Assembly: GCA_900550375.1 (NCBI GenBank)
Contig: URRP01000003.1
Location: forward strand, 31,487 to 95,486
DNA from: an uncultured Alistipes sp.
GTDB taxonomy: Bacteria; Bacteroidota; Bacteroidia; Bacteroidales; Rikenellaceae
DNA: 64,000 nucleotides
Reading direction: 5' to 3'
Shown: piece after piece, positions 1 through 7,912 of the stretch
How positions within the stretch are numbered: position 1 is the stretch's first letter
Layout: each line of letters begins with the position of its first letter
Program-made: the position numbers and the translations under genes
The notes under the pieces: generated by a model
Databases searched by the model: none
The model's input: only the letters and a program-made list of their open reading frames with translations
Told to the model about the DNA's origin: nothing

Positions 1-440
1 ACGCAGATGGCATGCACCTTGGTCACATACTCCGCCGTAGCCATCAGTGCCGGCATCGGGCCGAACGGTTTGCCCGTGTAGTCCATATCCAGCCCCGCGA
101 TAATCACCCGCACGCCGTTGTCGGCCAGCGTCCGGCACACGTCGACGATCCCCTCGTCGAAGAACTGCGCTTCGTCGATTCCCACCACGTCGACGTCGGA
201 GGTCATCAGCAGGATATTCTGCGCCGATTCGACCGGCGTCGATCGGATGGCATGGGCGTCGTGCGACACCACCTCCTCGTCGGAGTAGCGCGTATCGACG
301 CAGGGTTTGAAAATTTCCACCCGCAGGTTGGCGAACTGGGCGCGGCGCAGGCGGCGGATCAGCTCCTCGGTCTTCCCCGAGAACATCGACCCGCAGATCA
401 CCTCGATCCACCCCTTCTGACTGGCATTTTCCAGAAACAT
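1..440 (-). CDS. tdk: Thymidine kinase (partial, C-terminus outside window)
   Basis: Phosphorylates thymidine to dTMP in the cytoplasmic salvage pathway. The visible N-terminal part (about 146 residues) starts [11 protein letters not shown] and has the P-loop [11 protein letters not shown] near residues 16-26. The Walker B-like segment [11 protein letters not shown] and the phosphate-lid region [12 protein letters not shown] follow, which is the type II thymidine kinase order. The start ATG is at 438-440 on the minus strand. The zinc-binding C-terminal region lies beyond position 1. It is downstream of murA on the same strand, separated by about 230 bp of repeat sequence, so co-transcription is possible but not shown. 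Confidence 0.93.
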   Translation of the reverse strand, partial: MFLENASQKGWIEVICGSMFSGKTEELIRRLRRAQFANLRVEIFKPCVDTRYSDEEVVSHDAHAIRSTPVESAQNILLMTSDVDVVGIDEAQFFDEGIVDVCRTLADNGVRVIIAGLDMDYTGKPFGPMPALMATAEYVTKVHAIC

Positions 441-454
441 AAGTCGGTTAAATT

Positions 455-662
455 GGTTCTCGTCTGCCGTACCGTTTTTGAGGTCACTCCAGCGCGCTCC
501 TTACGGTTGCAGCAGACTTATGTTCAGTTTTTATATTCCCTCCCTCAAGCTCCCTCCCCTTGTTAAGGGGAGGGACTTTTTCTCGAAGGTATTTCGGTTC
601 TCGTCTGCCGTACCGTTTTTGAGGTCACTCCAGCGCGCTCCTTACGATCGCAGCAGACTTAT
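455..662. repeat. 67-bp direct repeat pair flanking a hairpin
   Basis: A 67-bp sequence at 455-521 recurs at 596-662 with about two mismatches. Each copy begins near GTCTGCCG and ends in GCAGCAGAC, so its ends can pair, with an inner ACCGT/ACGGT pair. Between the copies, at 551-575, is an 11-bp perfect inverted repeat (TCCCTCCCCTT, loop GTT) followed by five T on the plus strand. That looks like an intrinsic terminator facing plus, although both flanking genes are minus. It looks like an intergenic repeat family rather than a gene; short ORFs across it are not credible. Confidence 0.75.
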
Positions 663-671
663 CCTTCCCTT

Positions 672-1988
672 CTACTCGCACTCCTCGCAGCGGGTGATGC
701 GGGCGCCCAGTGCATTGAGCCGACCGTCGATATTGCAGTAGCCGCGATCGATCTGGTCGATGTTCTGGATCGTGCTGCGTCCTTCGGCGCTCATCGCCGC
801 GATGAGCAGCGCCACGCCGGCACGGATATCGGGGGAGGTCATGCGCGTGGCACGCAGGCGGATGCGATGGTCGTGGCCGATGACCGTCGCACGATGGGGA
901 TCGCACAGGATCACCTGTGCGCCCATATCGATTAGTTTGTCGACGAAGAACAGACGGCTCTCGAACATCTTCTGGTGGATCAGCACCGACCCCTTGGCCT
1001 GCGTGGCCACGACCAGAAAGATCGACAGCAGGTCGGGCGTCAGACCGGGCCACGGCGCATCGGCGATGGTCATGATCGAGCCGTCGATAAACGACTCGAT
1101 GCTGTAATGATCTTGCTGCGGAATATAAATATCGTCACCCTGTTGCTCGAAACGGATACCCATGCGGGCGAACTGCGCCGGAATGATCCCCAGATCGGCA
1201 TAGGAGACGTTCTTGATCCGCAGCTCCGACTGCGTCATGGCCGCCATGCCGATGAACGATCCCACCTCGATCATATCGGGCAGCAGCGTATGCTCCGTCC
1301 CGCCGAGCGCGTCGACCCCCTCGATGGTGAGCAGGTTCGAGGCAATGCCCGAGATACGCGCCCCCATACGGTTGAGCATCCGGCACAACTGCTGCACATA
1401 GGGTTCGCAAGCGGCGTTGTAGATCGTCGTCGTCCCCTTGGCCCTCACAGCGGCCATAACGATGTTGGCCGTACCCGTCACCGACGCCTCGTCGAGCAGC
1501 ATGTAACAGCCGCGCAGCTCCTTGCCGTCGACCGAGAAGAACTCCTCCGCGGCATCGAAGTCGAACTTGGCGCCCAGCTTCTGAAAGCCGATGAAGTGCG
1601 TATCCAGACGCCGCCGGCCGATCTTGTCGCCGCCCGGTTTGGGAACATACCCCACGCCGAAGCGGGCCAGCAGCGGCCCGATCAGCATAACGGAGCCGCG
1701 CAGCCGCGTGCAGCGCCGGCGGTAGTCCTCCGTTCGCAGATAGCCGAGGTCGATCTCACGGGCGCAGAACGCATAGGTGTCGTCTGCAAGCCGTTCCACC
1801 TCGACCCCCATCGCCCGCAGCAGATCGATGAGCTGCATGACGTCCAGAATCTCTGGAACGTTGTGCACGACGACCCGTTCAGGGGTGAGCAGTGTGGCGC
1901 AGAGGATCTGCAATGCCTCGTTCTTAGCCCCCTGCGGGGTGATTTCGCCGTGAAGACGGCAGCCGCCTTCGACCTGAAAATATGCCAT
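672..1988 (-). CDS. murA: UDP-N-acetylglucosamine 1-carboxyvinyltransferase
   Basis: First committed step of peptidoglycan synthesis: transfers enolpyruvate from PEP to UDP-GlcNAc in the cytoplasm. The 438-residue length is normal for MurA. The N-terminus has the expected PQGAKNEAL segment (residues 18-26). The active-site loop reads PGGDKIGRRRLD at about 118-129. The residue aligned with the usual catalytic Cys (Cys115 in E. coli) is Asp121. In other bacteria Cys-to-Asp MurA enzymes are active and resist fosfomycin, so intrinsic resistance is inferred. Start ATG at 1986-1988. Confidence 0.96.
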   Translation of the reverse strand: MAYFQVEGGCRLHGEITPQGAKNEALQILCATLLTPERVVVHNVPEILDVMQLIDLLRAMGVEVERLADDTYAFCAREIDLGYLRTEDYRRRCTRLRGSVMLIGPLLARFGVGYVPKPGGDKIGRRRLDTHFIGFQKLGAKFDFDAAEEFFSVDGKELRGCYMLLDEASVTGTANIVMAAVRAKGTTTIYNAACEPYVQQLCRMLNRMGARISGIASNLLTIEGVDALGGTEHTLLPDMIEVGSFIGMAAMTQSELRIKNVSYADLGIIPAQFARMGIRFEQQGDDIYIPQQDHYSIESFIDGSIMTIADAPWPGLTPDLLSIFLVVATQAKGSVLIHQKMFESRLFFVDKLIDMGAQVILCDPHRATVIGHDHRIRLRATRMTSPDIRAGVALLIAAMSAEGRSTIQNIDQIDRGYCNIDGRLNALGARITRCEECE

Positions 1989-2114
1989 AACCTGTAAATT
2001 TTAATTCAAAGGTAGAAATCTTAATCAAAACTGGCAAGCGGGACGGGCAAAATCGGATGAAAAAAGCGGAAGGCCCTACTCTTGCGGCCGAAGCCGGCGC
2101 TTTCGGCCCGGATG

Positions 2115-2145
2115 TTGCGCGAATCGGCAGAAAATCCTATCTTTG
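2115..2145 (+). promoter_or_regulatory. Bacteroidota-type promoter for the lipoprotein gene
   Basis: TATCTTTG at 2138-2145 matches the TAnnTTTG -7 consensus, with TTG at 2115-2117 about 20 bp upstream. Its position rules out the earliest in-frame ATG at 2143 and supports translation from 2239. Confidence 0.65.
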
Positions 2146-2238
2146 TCGGAAGACAAACCATCGGCTCGGATAGGCGGTGTACCGGCACAGTTGAATACAT
2201 CGGCTGCGGTATCCTTGCGTAAAACAGTGCATGACAAG

Positions 2239-3390
2239 ATGAACGGAATACGAATTCGGCTTTTCGAAGCGGCGGCGATCCTCGCAGCGCTGACCCTGCT
2301 GAGTGGCTGCTCGCTGCTGCGCCTCTCGGTCTCAACGGGCGAACCGCTCTCGAAAGAAGAGACGCGGATGCGCCTGCTCACGCGCGGGTTCTATTATGAA
2401 GCCTCCGACGAAGTAGCTGCCGCCGCCGACTCGATCGCCTCCGGCAGCGGCGACACGGAACTCCAACGCCGTACGATCCGCTGGAAACTCCGCACGACAC
2501 GCGCCGCGGTCAATGCCGCCATGCAGCAGGCGCCTGAGCTGGCCCTGCTCGACACATGGATGCTCTACCGCAACATGGACTCGCTCTTCGCGGCGCGTCC
2601 CGACTCGCTGCTCTTCGGCACAGCTTCGCCGCTGGCGCGGCACACCGCGTCGCGGCTTCACCGCAAAGCGCGCCATCTGGCTTCTGAACTGCTGACGCCC
2701 GAACGCTACGAGCTGATGCGGCGGTTCGTCGCAGCGCAGCCTCTGCCGGCCCCCGACGGCGAAGTGCAGCCCGACCGCACGATGCTGCCGTGGGTCGATT
2801 TCCTATGTGCCAACGGCATCGAGGCGGCCTATCCGGTGGGCACCATCGCCGAGGTGATGGCCGACATGGGCGACCGCATCGGCGGTGTGACGCAGCAGAC
2901 GACCAACGCCCTCGACTGGACGGGCGATCTGGTGGCGCTGCGCATCCGGCAGGACAGTCTGCGCGACCGGCTTGCCATGCAGCTCGACTCGCTCGAACGC
3001 GACTTCAACCGTCTGACGGCCGTGGCCGAGGATCTGCCGGGCGTCTCGCGCGAGGTCACGGCCGAACTGAACGCAGCGCTCGCCGAAGCGATGGCGACCT
3101 TCAACGCCAGCGTCGACAACGCCTTCGCCGACGTCGACCGTCAGCGCATGGCGCTGCAACACTATGTCTCCACCGAACGCGAAGCGCTCGTCGCACAGGC
3201 GCAGCAGGCCGCCGACGATGCGATCGCCAAGGTTTTCGCCGCACTGCCGGCGCTCATCGGCAAGATCGTCGTGTGGATCATCCTGCTGGTCGTAGTACTC
3301 GTCGGACTGCCCTTCCTGCTGGGCTTCTGGGCGGGCGGCTGGCGTGAACGGACGCGGCAACGCAAGGCCGGCCGCACGGAAAAAGAGTGA
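2239..3390 (+). CDS. Predicted membrane-anchored lipoprotein of unknown function
   Basis: A 383-residue protein whose N-terminus is a lipoprotein signal ending in LLSGC (lipobox), so it is probably lipidated and exported. The middle is rich in charged helical sequence with paired Asp/Glu-Arg patterns (about residues 200-320) and probably forms coiled coil. A strong hydrophobic segment (KIVVWIILLVVVLVGLPFLL) lies near the C-terminus, followed by a basic tail. A lipidated N-terminus plus a C-terminal membrane helix would tether both ends. I do not recognise a family. The start at 2239 places the signal at the terminus; earlier ATGs overlap the promoter. Confidence 0.75.
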   Translation: MNGIRIRLFEAAAILAALTLLSGCSLLRLSVSTGEPLSKEETRMRLLTRGFYYEASDEVAAAADSIASGSGDTELQRRTIRWKLRTTRAAVNAAMQQAPELALLDTWMLYRNMDSLFAARPDSLLFGTASPLARHTASRLHRKARHLASELLTPERYELMRRFVAAQPLPAPDGEVQPDRTMLPWVDFLCANGIEAAYPVGTIAEVMADMGDRIGGVTQQTTNALDWTGDLVALRIRQDSLRDRLAMQLDSLERDFNRLTAVAEDLPGVSREVTAELNAALAEAMATFNASVDNAFADVDRQRMALQHYVSTEREALVAQAQQAADDAIAKVFAALPALIGKIVVWIILLVVVLVGLPFLLGFWAGGWRERTRQRKAGRTEKE

Positions 3391-3418
3391 TCGATTCGGA
3401 CGAATCCCAATTTTATTG

Positions 3419-3426
3419 TATTTTTG
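3419..3426 (+). promoter_or_regulatory. -7 promoter element before rlmD
   Basis: TATTTTTG fits TAnnTTTG exactly and lies 21 bp before the ATG at 3447. No clear TTTG -33 element is seen at the usual distance. Confidence 0.5.
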
Positions 3427-3446
3427 CGGACGTAAAAGGAAAAACT

Positions 3447-4856
3447 ATGGCTCGCAGAAAACAGAACTACCCTCTTATCGAAGGGTTGGAGATTACGACG
3501 CTCGCTGCCGAAGGCAAGGCGATGGGGCGGTGGCAGGATCAGGTGGTCTTCGTCCCGATGGCCGTACCGGGCGACGTGGTCGACGTACAGATCCGCAGCA
3601 AACGCCGCCGCTTCATGGAGGGGACGGTGGTGCGCTACGTGCATCGGTCGCCGCTGCGGGTCGAACCCTTCTGCGCCCATTTCGGCGTCTGCGGAGGGTG
3701 CAAATGGCAGAACCTCCCCTACGCCGAGCAGCTGCGCTTCAAGACGGAGCAGGTCCGCGATCAGCTTACCCGCATCGGCCGCATCGAACTGCCCGCGATC
3801 CGGCCCTGCCTCCCTTCGGCACATACACAATTCTACCGCAACAAGCTGGAGTTCACCTTCGCGCCGCGCCGCTGGATGACCTACGAGGAGATCGCTGCCG
3901 GCGGCGACATCGAACCCGGACCTGCACTGGGTTTCCATATCCCCAACCTCTTCGACAAGGTGCTCGACATCGAGAAGTGCTGGTTGCAGCCCGAGCCGTC
4001 GAACACGCTTCGCAATGAGATCAAACGTTTCGCGCTGGAGCACGGCTACTCGTTCCACAACATCCGCGAACATGCGGGGCTGATGCGCAATCTGATCGTC
4101 CGCACCTCTTCGACGGGCGAGGTGATGGCTATCGTCGTCTTCGGCGAGGAGGACACGACCCGTATCGAGGCGCTGATGGCACACGTCGCGGAGCGTTTCC
4201 CCGAGATCACGTCGCTCTTCTACGTCGTCAACACCAAGTGGAACGACTCGCTCGCAGACCTCACGCCCGTGCTCTACCGCGGCAAGGATCATATCCTCGA
4301 GCAGATGGAGGGGCTGCAATTCAAGGTCGGCCCCAAATCGTTCTATCAGACCAATTCCGCACAGGCCTACGAACTCTATAAAGTGGCCCGCGAATTCGCC
4401 GCGCTCACCGGCGGCGAGACGCTCTACGACCTCTACACCGGTACGGGAACCATCGCCAATTTCTGCGCCGCACGCTGCGCCAAGGTCGTGGGCGTGGAGT
4501 ATGTTCCCGAAGCCATCGACGACGCCCGCGTTAATTCGGCGCTCAACGGCATCGGCAACACGCACTTCTACGCCGGCGATATGAAGGCGGTGCTGAGCGA
4601 CGATTTCGTAGCCGCCAACGGCCGCCCCGACGTCATCATCCTCGACCCGCCGCGCGCGGGGGTCGACCAGCCCGTCATCGACGTCATCCTGCGCGCCGCC
4701 CCCGAGCGGATCGTCTACGTGAGCTGCAACCCCGCCACGCAGGCGCGCGATCTGGCACTGATGGACGGCGCCTACCGCGTCGAAGCCGTGCAGCCCGTCG
4801 ATATGTTCCCCCACACGCACCACGTGGAGAACGTGGTGAAGCTGGTGCGGCGATAA
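3447..4856 (+). CDS. rlmD: 23S rRNA (uracil-C5)-methyltransferase, RlmD/RumA family
   Basis: SAM-dependent methyltransferase that puts a C5-methyl on a uracil of 23S rRNA (U1939 in E. coli for RlmD). The 469-residue protein has an N-terminal TRAM-like segment. Cysteines of an iron-sulfur cluster are at C76, C82 and C85, in CAHFGVCGGCKW. The SAM loop LYTGTGTIANF and the catalytic-Cys motif VSCNPATQARDL near the C-terminus follow. The start at 3447 is chosen because it follows the -7 element and removes a non-conserved 20-residue extension. Bacteroidota have several RlmD/RlmCD-like paralogues, so the exact target base is inferred. Confidence 0.92.
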   Translation: MARRKQNYPLIEGLEITTLAAEGKAMGRWQDQVVFVPMAVPGDVVDVQIRSKRRRFMEGTVVRYVHRSPLRVEPFCAHFGVCGGCKWQNLPYAEQLRFKTEQVRDQLTRIGRIELPAIRPCLPSAHTQFYRNKLEFTFAPRRWMTYEEIAAGGDIEPGPALGFHIPNLFDKVLDIEKCWLQPEPSNTLRNEIKRFALEHGYSFHNIREHAGLMRNLIVRTSSTGEVMAIVVFGEEDTTRIEALMAHVAERFPEITSLFYVVNTKWNDSLADLTPVLYRGKDHILEQMEGLQFKVGPKSFYQTNSAQAYELYKVAREFAALTGGETLYDLYTGTGTIANFCAARCAKVVGVEYVPEAIDDARVNSALNGIGNTHFYAGDMKAVLSDDFVAANGRPDVIILDPPRAGVDQPVIDVILRAAPERIVYVSCNPATQARDLALMDGAYRVEAVQPVDMFPHTHHVENVVKLVRR

Positions 4857-4889
4857 CACCGGAACGCAGCCGCGAATCTCTGAATTTGC

Positions 4890-5170
4890 TGCAAGATATT
4901 TAGAGGGTCGTTGCAGGATTCTCCCTGCTCCTACCTTTCCTTCGTACTTCTGGCTTGACCCGTTTTGGATCCTCACGTCGGAATCCTCTTGGATTCCTCC
5001 TCAGGATGACAAGAGAGGAATCGTCATTCCGAGCGGAGTGAAACGGAGCGTGGGAATCTACCCCCTTTTCCAGAAAAAGCGACAACTGTACTTTTGGCTT
5101 GACCCAAAAGTCAAGCACGGCGAAAAACCGCGGGCGACGGCAACGACGGAGCGACAATACGCTTCGCACA
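4890..5170. repeat. Intergenic repeat region without a gene
   Basis: The 400-bp gap between rlmD and the SIMPL gene holds no credible ORF. The segment GTACTTYTGGCTTGACCC occurs twice (about 4944 and 5088). Inverted segments include CTTGAC/GTCAAG around 5098-5116. The central part resembles intergenic repeats that are commonly mis-called as small hypothetical proteins in gut Bacteroidales; that comparison is from memory, not a search. The final 90 bp before 5261 presumably contain the promoter of the next gene, but no clear TAnnTTTG is seen. Confidence 0.5.
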
Positions 5171-5260
5171 TCGACGATCGTTAATTTTTATCGACTCTCC
5201 GTGCAAGATTCCGCACGGTACGGCGTTTTATTTGCAGGTGTTACCTAAAACGAAAATGCA

Positions 5261-5962
5261 ATGAAAAAACTCATTTTAATGGCTGCGGTCGTGCTGTTGG
5301 CGCTTCCCGCGGCGGCGCAGGAACAGGCTTCGAAGTTCGATGCCAGCTATATTCAGGTCTGGGGACAGGCCGAAAAGGAGATCACACCTGACGAATTCTA
5401 CCTCTCGATTACGATCAACGAAAAGGATTCGAAGGGCAAAATTTCGATCGAGACGCAGGAACGCTCCATGCTCTCCTCGCTCAAACAGCTGGGCGTCGAC
5501 ACGCAGAAGCAACTCCGCGTGGTGGATCTGTCGAGCGAATATTTCAAGAAGGGCAATGCGCTGGCATGGAAACAGTTCCAGCTCAAGCTGAACACGCCCG
5601 AACAAGTTGCGAAAGTCTTCGCGTCGCTCAGTGATCTGGGCATTTCAAACGTCTCGATGGAGAAGGTGACCCACTCGCAGCTGGATCAGTATAAGAACGA
5701 GGTGCGCAGCGCCGCCATGCGCAGCGCGCAGGCCAACGCCCAGACGCTCGCCGGCGCCATCGGACAGAAGGCCGGCAAGTGCTTCTACATCTACGACTCG
5801 AACAACGATATCGTGCCCTACTACGGCAACGTCTTCATGGCGCGCAGCATGAAGGCTTCGGCGGCCAACGACGCAGCCGAAGCGGCAGGCGAGGCCGCAG
5901 GTCTGGACTTCAAGACCATCAAACTCAAATACAGCGTACAGGCCAAATTCGTGCTCGAATAA
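5261..5962 (+). CDS. SIMPL-domain (DUF541) exported protein
   Basis: A 233-residue protein with a clear signal peptide (MKKLILMAAVVLLALPAAAQ). The SIMPL/DUF541 domain follows, recognisable by the start YIQVWGQAEKEITPDEFYLSITI and the C-terminal KLKYSVQAKFVLE. These proteins are periplasmic or outer-membrane associated with no settled biochemical role; a chaperone-like oligomer has been proposed for relatives. The gene stands alone between a repeat region and an intrinsic terminator (5991-6022), so it is probably monocistronic. Confidence 0.85.
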   Translation: MKKLILMAAVVLLALPAAAQEQASKFDASYIQVWGQAEKEITPDEFYLSITINEKDSKGKISIETQERSMLSSLKQLGVDTQKQLRVVDLSSEYFKKGNALAWKQFQLKLNTPEQVAKVFASLSDLGISNVSMEKVTHSQLDQYKNEVRSAAMRSAQANAQTLAGAIGQKAGKCFYIYDSNNDIVPYYGNVFMARSMKASAANDAAEAAGEAAGLDFKTIKLKYSVQAKFVLE

Positions 5963-5990
5963 TCCCTGTCGCCGAACTCCCCGATATTCC

Positions 5991-6022
5991 GGTCCGGCGA
6001 GACGACTCGTCGGGCCGTTTTT
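5991..6022 (+). terminator. Intrinsic terminator after the SIMPL gene
   Basis: A 10-bp stem (5991-6000 with 6007-6016, two G-U pairs), a 6-nt loop and TTTTT at 6018-6022. The remaining stretch to 6230 shows nothing further. A -7-like TATCTTTA at 6243-6250 precedes the next gene. Confidence 0.7.
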
Positions 6023-6284
6023 CGACCCCGACCCCAATGTGAAGACCCCGCGCAGGAAGGCTCAGCCGCAGGATTCCCGCCGGTCTGCTCCGCCTGCGGC
6101 GAAAGCGAAGCCGCCGCACGATCTCCGCAAGGGTACGTTTTCCCGACCGATTACGACCTTGTCGATACTCGAAACGTGTATTTTCCGGCGATTCGAAACT
6201 TAAATTTCCGAATTATTGCAAGATTGTTCGAAAAAATAGTATTATCTTTACAAACTTTTCCACCTATTTTAAGAGGAGGTGCCT

Positions 6285-6740
6285 ATGAAGACGAAACTCA
6301 TTTGCGATTACGAGCATTACGCCTCGCCGGCAGAGTTGCCGGAATCCGACCGAGTATTGGTCGCCGAGGCCGAGCGCGCCACACGCCATTCCCATGCGCC
6401 CTACTCGAAATTCCGGGTAGGGGCGGCCGCACGTCTTGCGAGCGGCAAGGTACTCCACGCCGGAAATTTCGAGAGCGAAGTCTTTCCGGCCGGTTTGTGC
6501 GCCGAGCGCTCCTTGCTGTTCTATGTCGAGACCAACTTCCCCGACGACCCGATCGAGACGCTTGCCATCGCCTCCGAGCCGTCGCAGCGCGAATGCTACC
6601 CCTGCGGCCAATGCCGGCAGGTGATGGTCGACGTCGAACGCCGGCAGGGTCACCCCATGCGCATCGTCATGTCGGGCGGCGGTACGGCCAGCGTGGTCGA
6701 TACGGCCGAGAAACTCCTCCCCTTCACCTTCAAGCTCTGA
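6285..6740 (+). CDS. cdd: Cytidine deaminase
   Basis: Hydrolytic deamination of cytidine and deoxycytidine to uridine and deoxyuridine in pyrimidine salvage. It is a small homotetramer-type enzyme of 151 residues. Substrate motif HAPYSKFRVGAA lies at 37-48; the zinc site has C72-A-E74 and PCGQC with C107 and C110. The ATG at 6285 is preceded by AAGAGGAGG, an unusually strong Shine-Dalgarno-like sequence for this phylum. An alternative GTG lies two codons upstream. The stop is immediately followed by the next ATG (6742), so it probably forms an operon with the pseudouridine synthase and dtd. Confidence 0.94.
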   Translation: MKTKLICDYEHYASPAELPESDRVLVAEAERATRHSHAPYSKFRVGAAARLASGKVLHAGNFESEVFPAGLCAERSLLFYVETNFPDDPIETLAIASEPSQRECYPCGQCRQVMVDVERRQGHPMRIVMSGGGTASVVDTAEKLLPFTFKL

Positions 6741-6741
6741 A

Positions 6742-7449
6742 ATGTTTACTCCCGACGATATTCTCTACGAAGACAACCACCTCGTGGTGGTCAACAAACG
6801 CTGCGGCGATCTGGTGCAGCCCGATCCTTCGGGCCAGAGCGCGCTCGAAGATCAGATCAAAGCCTACATCAAGCAGCGCGACGCCAAACCCGGCGAGGTT
6901 TTTCTCGGCGTCGTGCACCGCATCGACCGCCCCGTGAGCGGCGCGGTGCTCTTCGCCAAGACCTCGAAGGCGCTGGTGCGGCTCAACGAAATGATCCGCT
7001 CGGGCGAGATCCGCAAGACCTACTGGGCCGTTACGGAACAGCGTCCCGATCCGCTCGAAGGGGAGCTGCGCCACTGGGTGCTGCGCGACGGACGCACCAA
7101 CCGTTCGCGCGCCTACGACGCGCCGAAGCCCGAAGCCAAGGAGGCGCGGCTGCGCTACCGCACGCTCGGAGCCTCGACCAACTATACGCTCGTCGAGGTC
7201 GAACTGCTCACGGGCCGCCATCACCAGATCCGTGCCCAGCTCTCGAAGATCGGCTGCCCGATCAAAGGCGACCTCAAATACGGCGCGCGCCGCTCGAACC
7301 CCGACGGCGGCATCTCGCTCCATTCGCGGACGATCGAATTCACGCATCCCGTCCGGCGGGAGCCGGTGCGCATTACAGCACCCGTCCCCGCCGGCGATAA
7401 CCTGTGGGCCTTTTTCGCCCAAAACGCTTCGGAGCCATGCGCCTGCTGA
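6742..7449 (+). CDS. RluA-family pseudouridine synthase
   Basis: Isomerises uridine to pseudouridine in rRNA or tRNA. The 235-residue catalytic domain includes the family motif HRIDRPVSG with the catalytic Asp, followed by RTYWAV-like and GRHHQIRAQL segments. No N-terminal S4 domain is present, so it is the short single-domain form. Specificity among RluA, RluC, RluD and TruC types cannot be assigned. It overlaps the start of dtd by 13 nt and follows cdd by 1 nt, indicating translational coupling. Confidence 0.92.
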   Translation: MFTPDDILYEDNHLVVVNKRCGDLVQPDPSGQSALEDQIKAYIKQRDAKPGEVFLGVVHRIDRPVSGAVLFAKTSKALVRLNEMIRSGEIRKTYWAVTEQRPDPLEGELRHWVLRDGRTNRSRAYDAPKPEAKEARLRYRTLGASTNYTLVEVELLTGRHHQIRAQLSKIGCPIKGDLKYGARRSNPDGGISLHSRTIEFTHPVRREPVRITAPVPAGDNLWAFFAQNASEPCAC

Positions 7450-7889
7450 TTCAACGTGTCCGCCGTGCTTCGGTCACGATCGACGGCGCGTTGTATGCGT
7501 CGATCGGAACGGGACTGCTGCTGTTCGTCGGGATCGAAGAGGCCGACACGCAGGAGGATCTCGACTTTCTGGCGGGAAAGGCGTCGCGTCTGCGCATCTT
7601 CGACGACGACGCGGGAGTAATGAACCTCGACGTGCGGCAGACGGGCGGAGAGTTGCTCGTCGTGAGCCAGTTTACGCTCCACGCCTCGACGCGCAAGGGC
7701 AACCGCCCCTCCTATATCCGCGCAGCGGGCGAGGCTTTCGCACGACCGATGTACGAACGCTTCGTCGCGGCGCTGGCCGCCGAGAGCGGTTGTCCCGTCC
7801 GCACGGGCGAATTCGGCGCCGATATGGCCGTCGAACTGGTCAACGACGGTCCGGTGACGATCTGGATCGATTCGAAAAACAAAGAGTAA
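7437..7889 (+). CDS. dtd: D-aminoacyl-tRNA deacylase
   Basis: Removes D-amino acids (and glycine mischarged on tRNA-Ala) from tRNA. The 150-residue length is typical. It starts MRLLIQRVRRASVTIDG, has the catalytic SQFTLHA motif mid-protein and the cross-dimer GP motif in NDGPVTIWIDS near the C-terminus. The ATG at 7437 lies inside the 3' end of the pseudouridine synthase gene; the earlier in-frame ATG at 7404 adds unrelated residues and is rejected. Confidence 0.95.
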   Translation: MRLLIQRVRRASVTIDGALYASIGTGLLLFVGIEEADTQEDLDFLAGKASRLRIFDDDAGVMNLDVRQTGGELLVVSQFTLHASTRKGNRPSYIRAAGEAFARPMYERFVAALAAESGCPVRTGEFGADMAVELVNDGPVTIWIDSKNKE

Positions 7890-7912
7890 AACTATCTTTT
7901 CCCAGTTATACG

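Noticed and set aside
2143..2238. Upstream start for the first lipoprotein
   Set aside because: The ATG at 2143 lies inside the promoter -7 element and would bury the lipoprotein signal 32 residues from the N-terminus.
3162..4976. 604-codon minus ORF opposite rlmD
   Set aside because: Shadow of rlmD with no recognisable domain.
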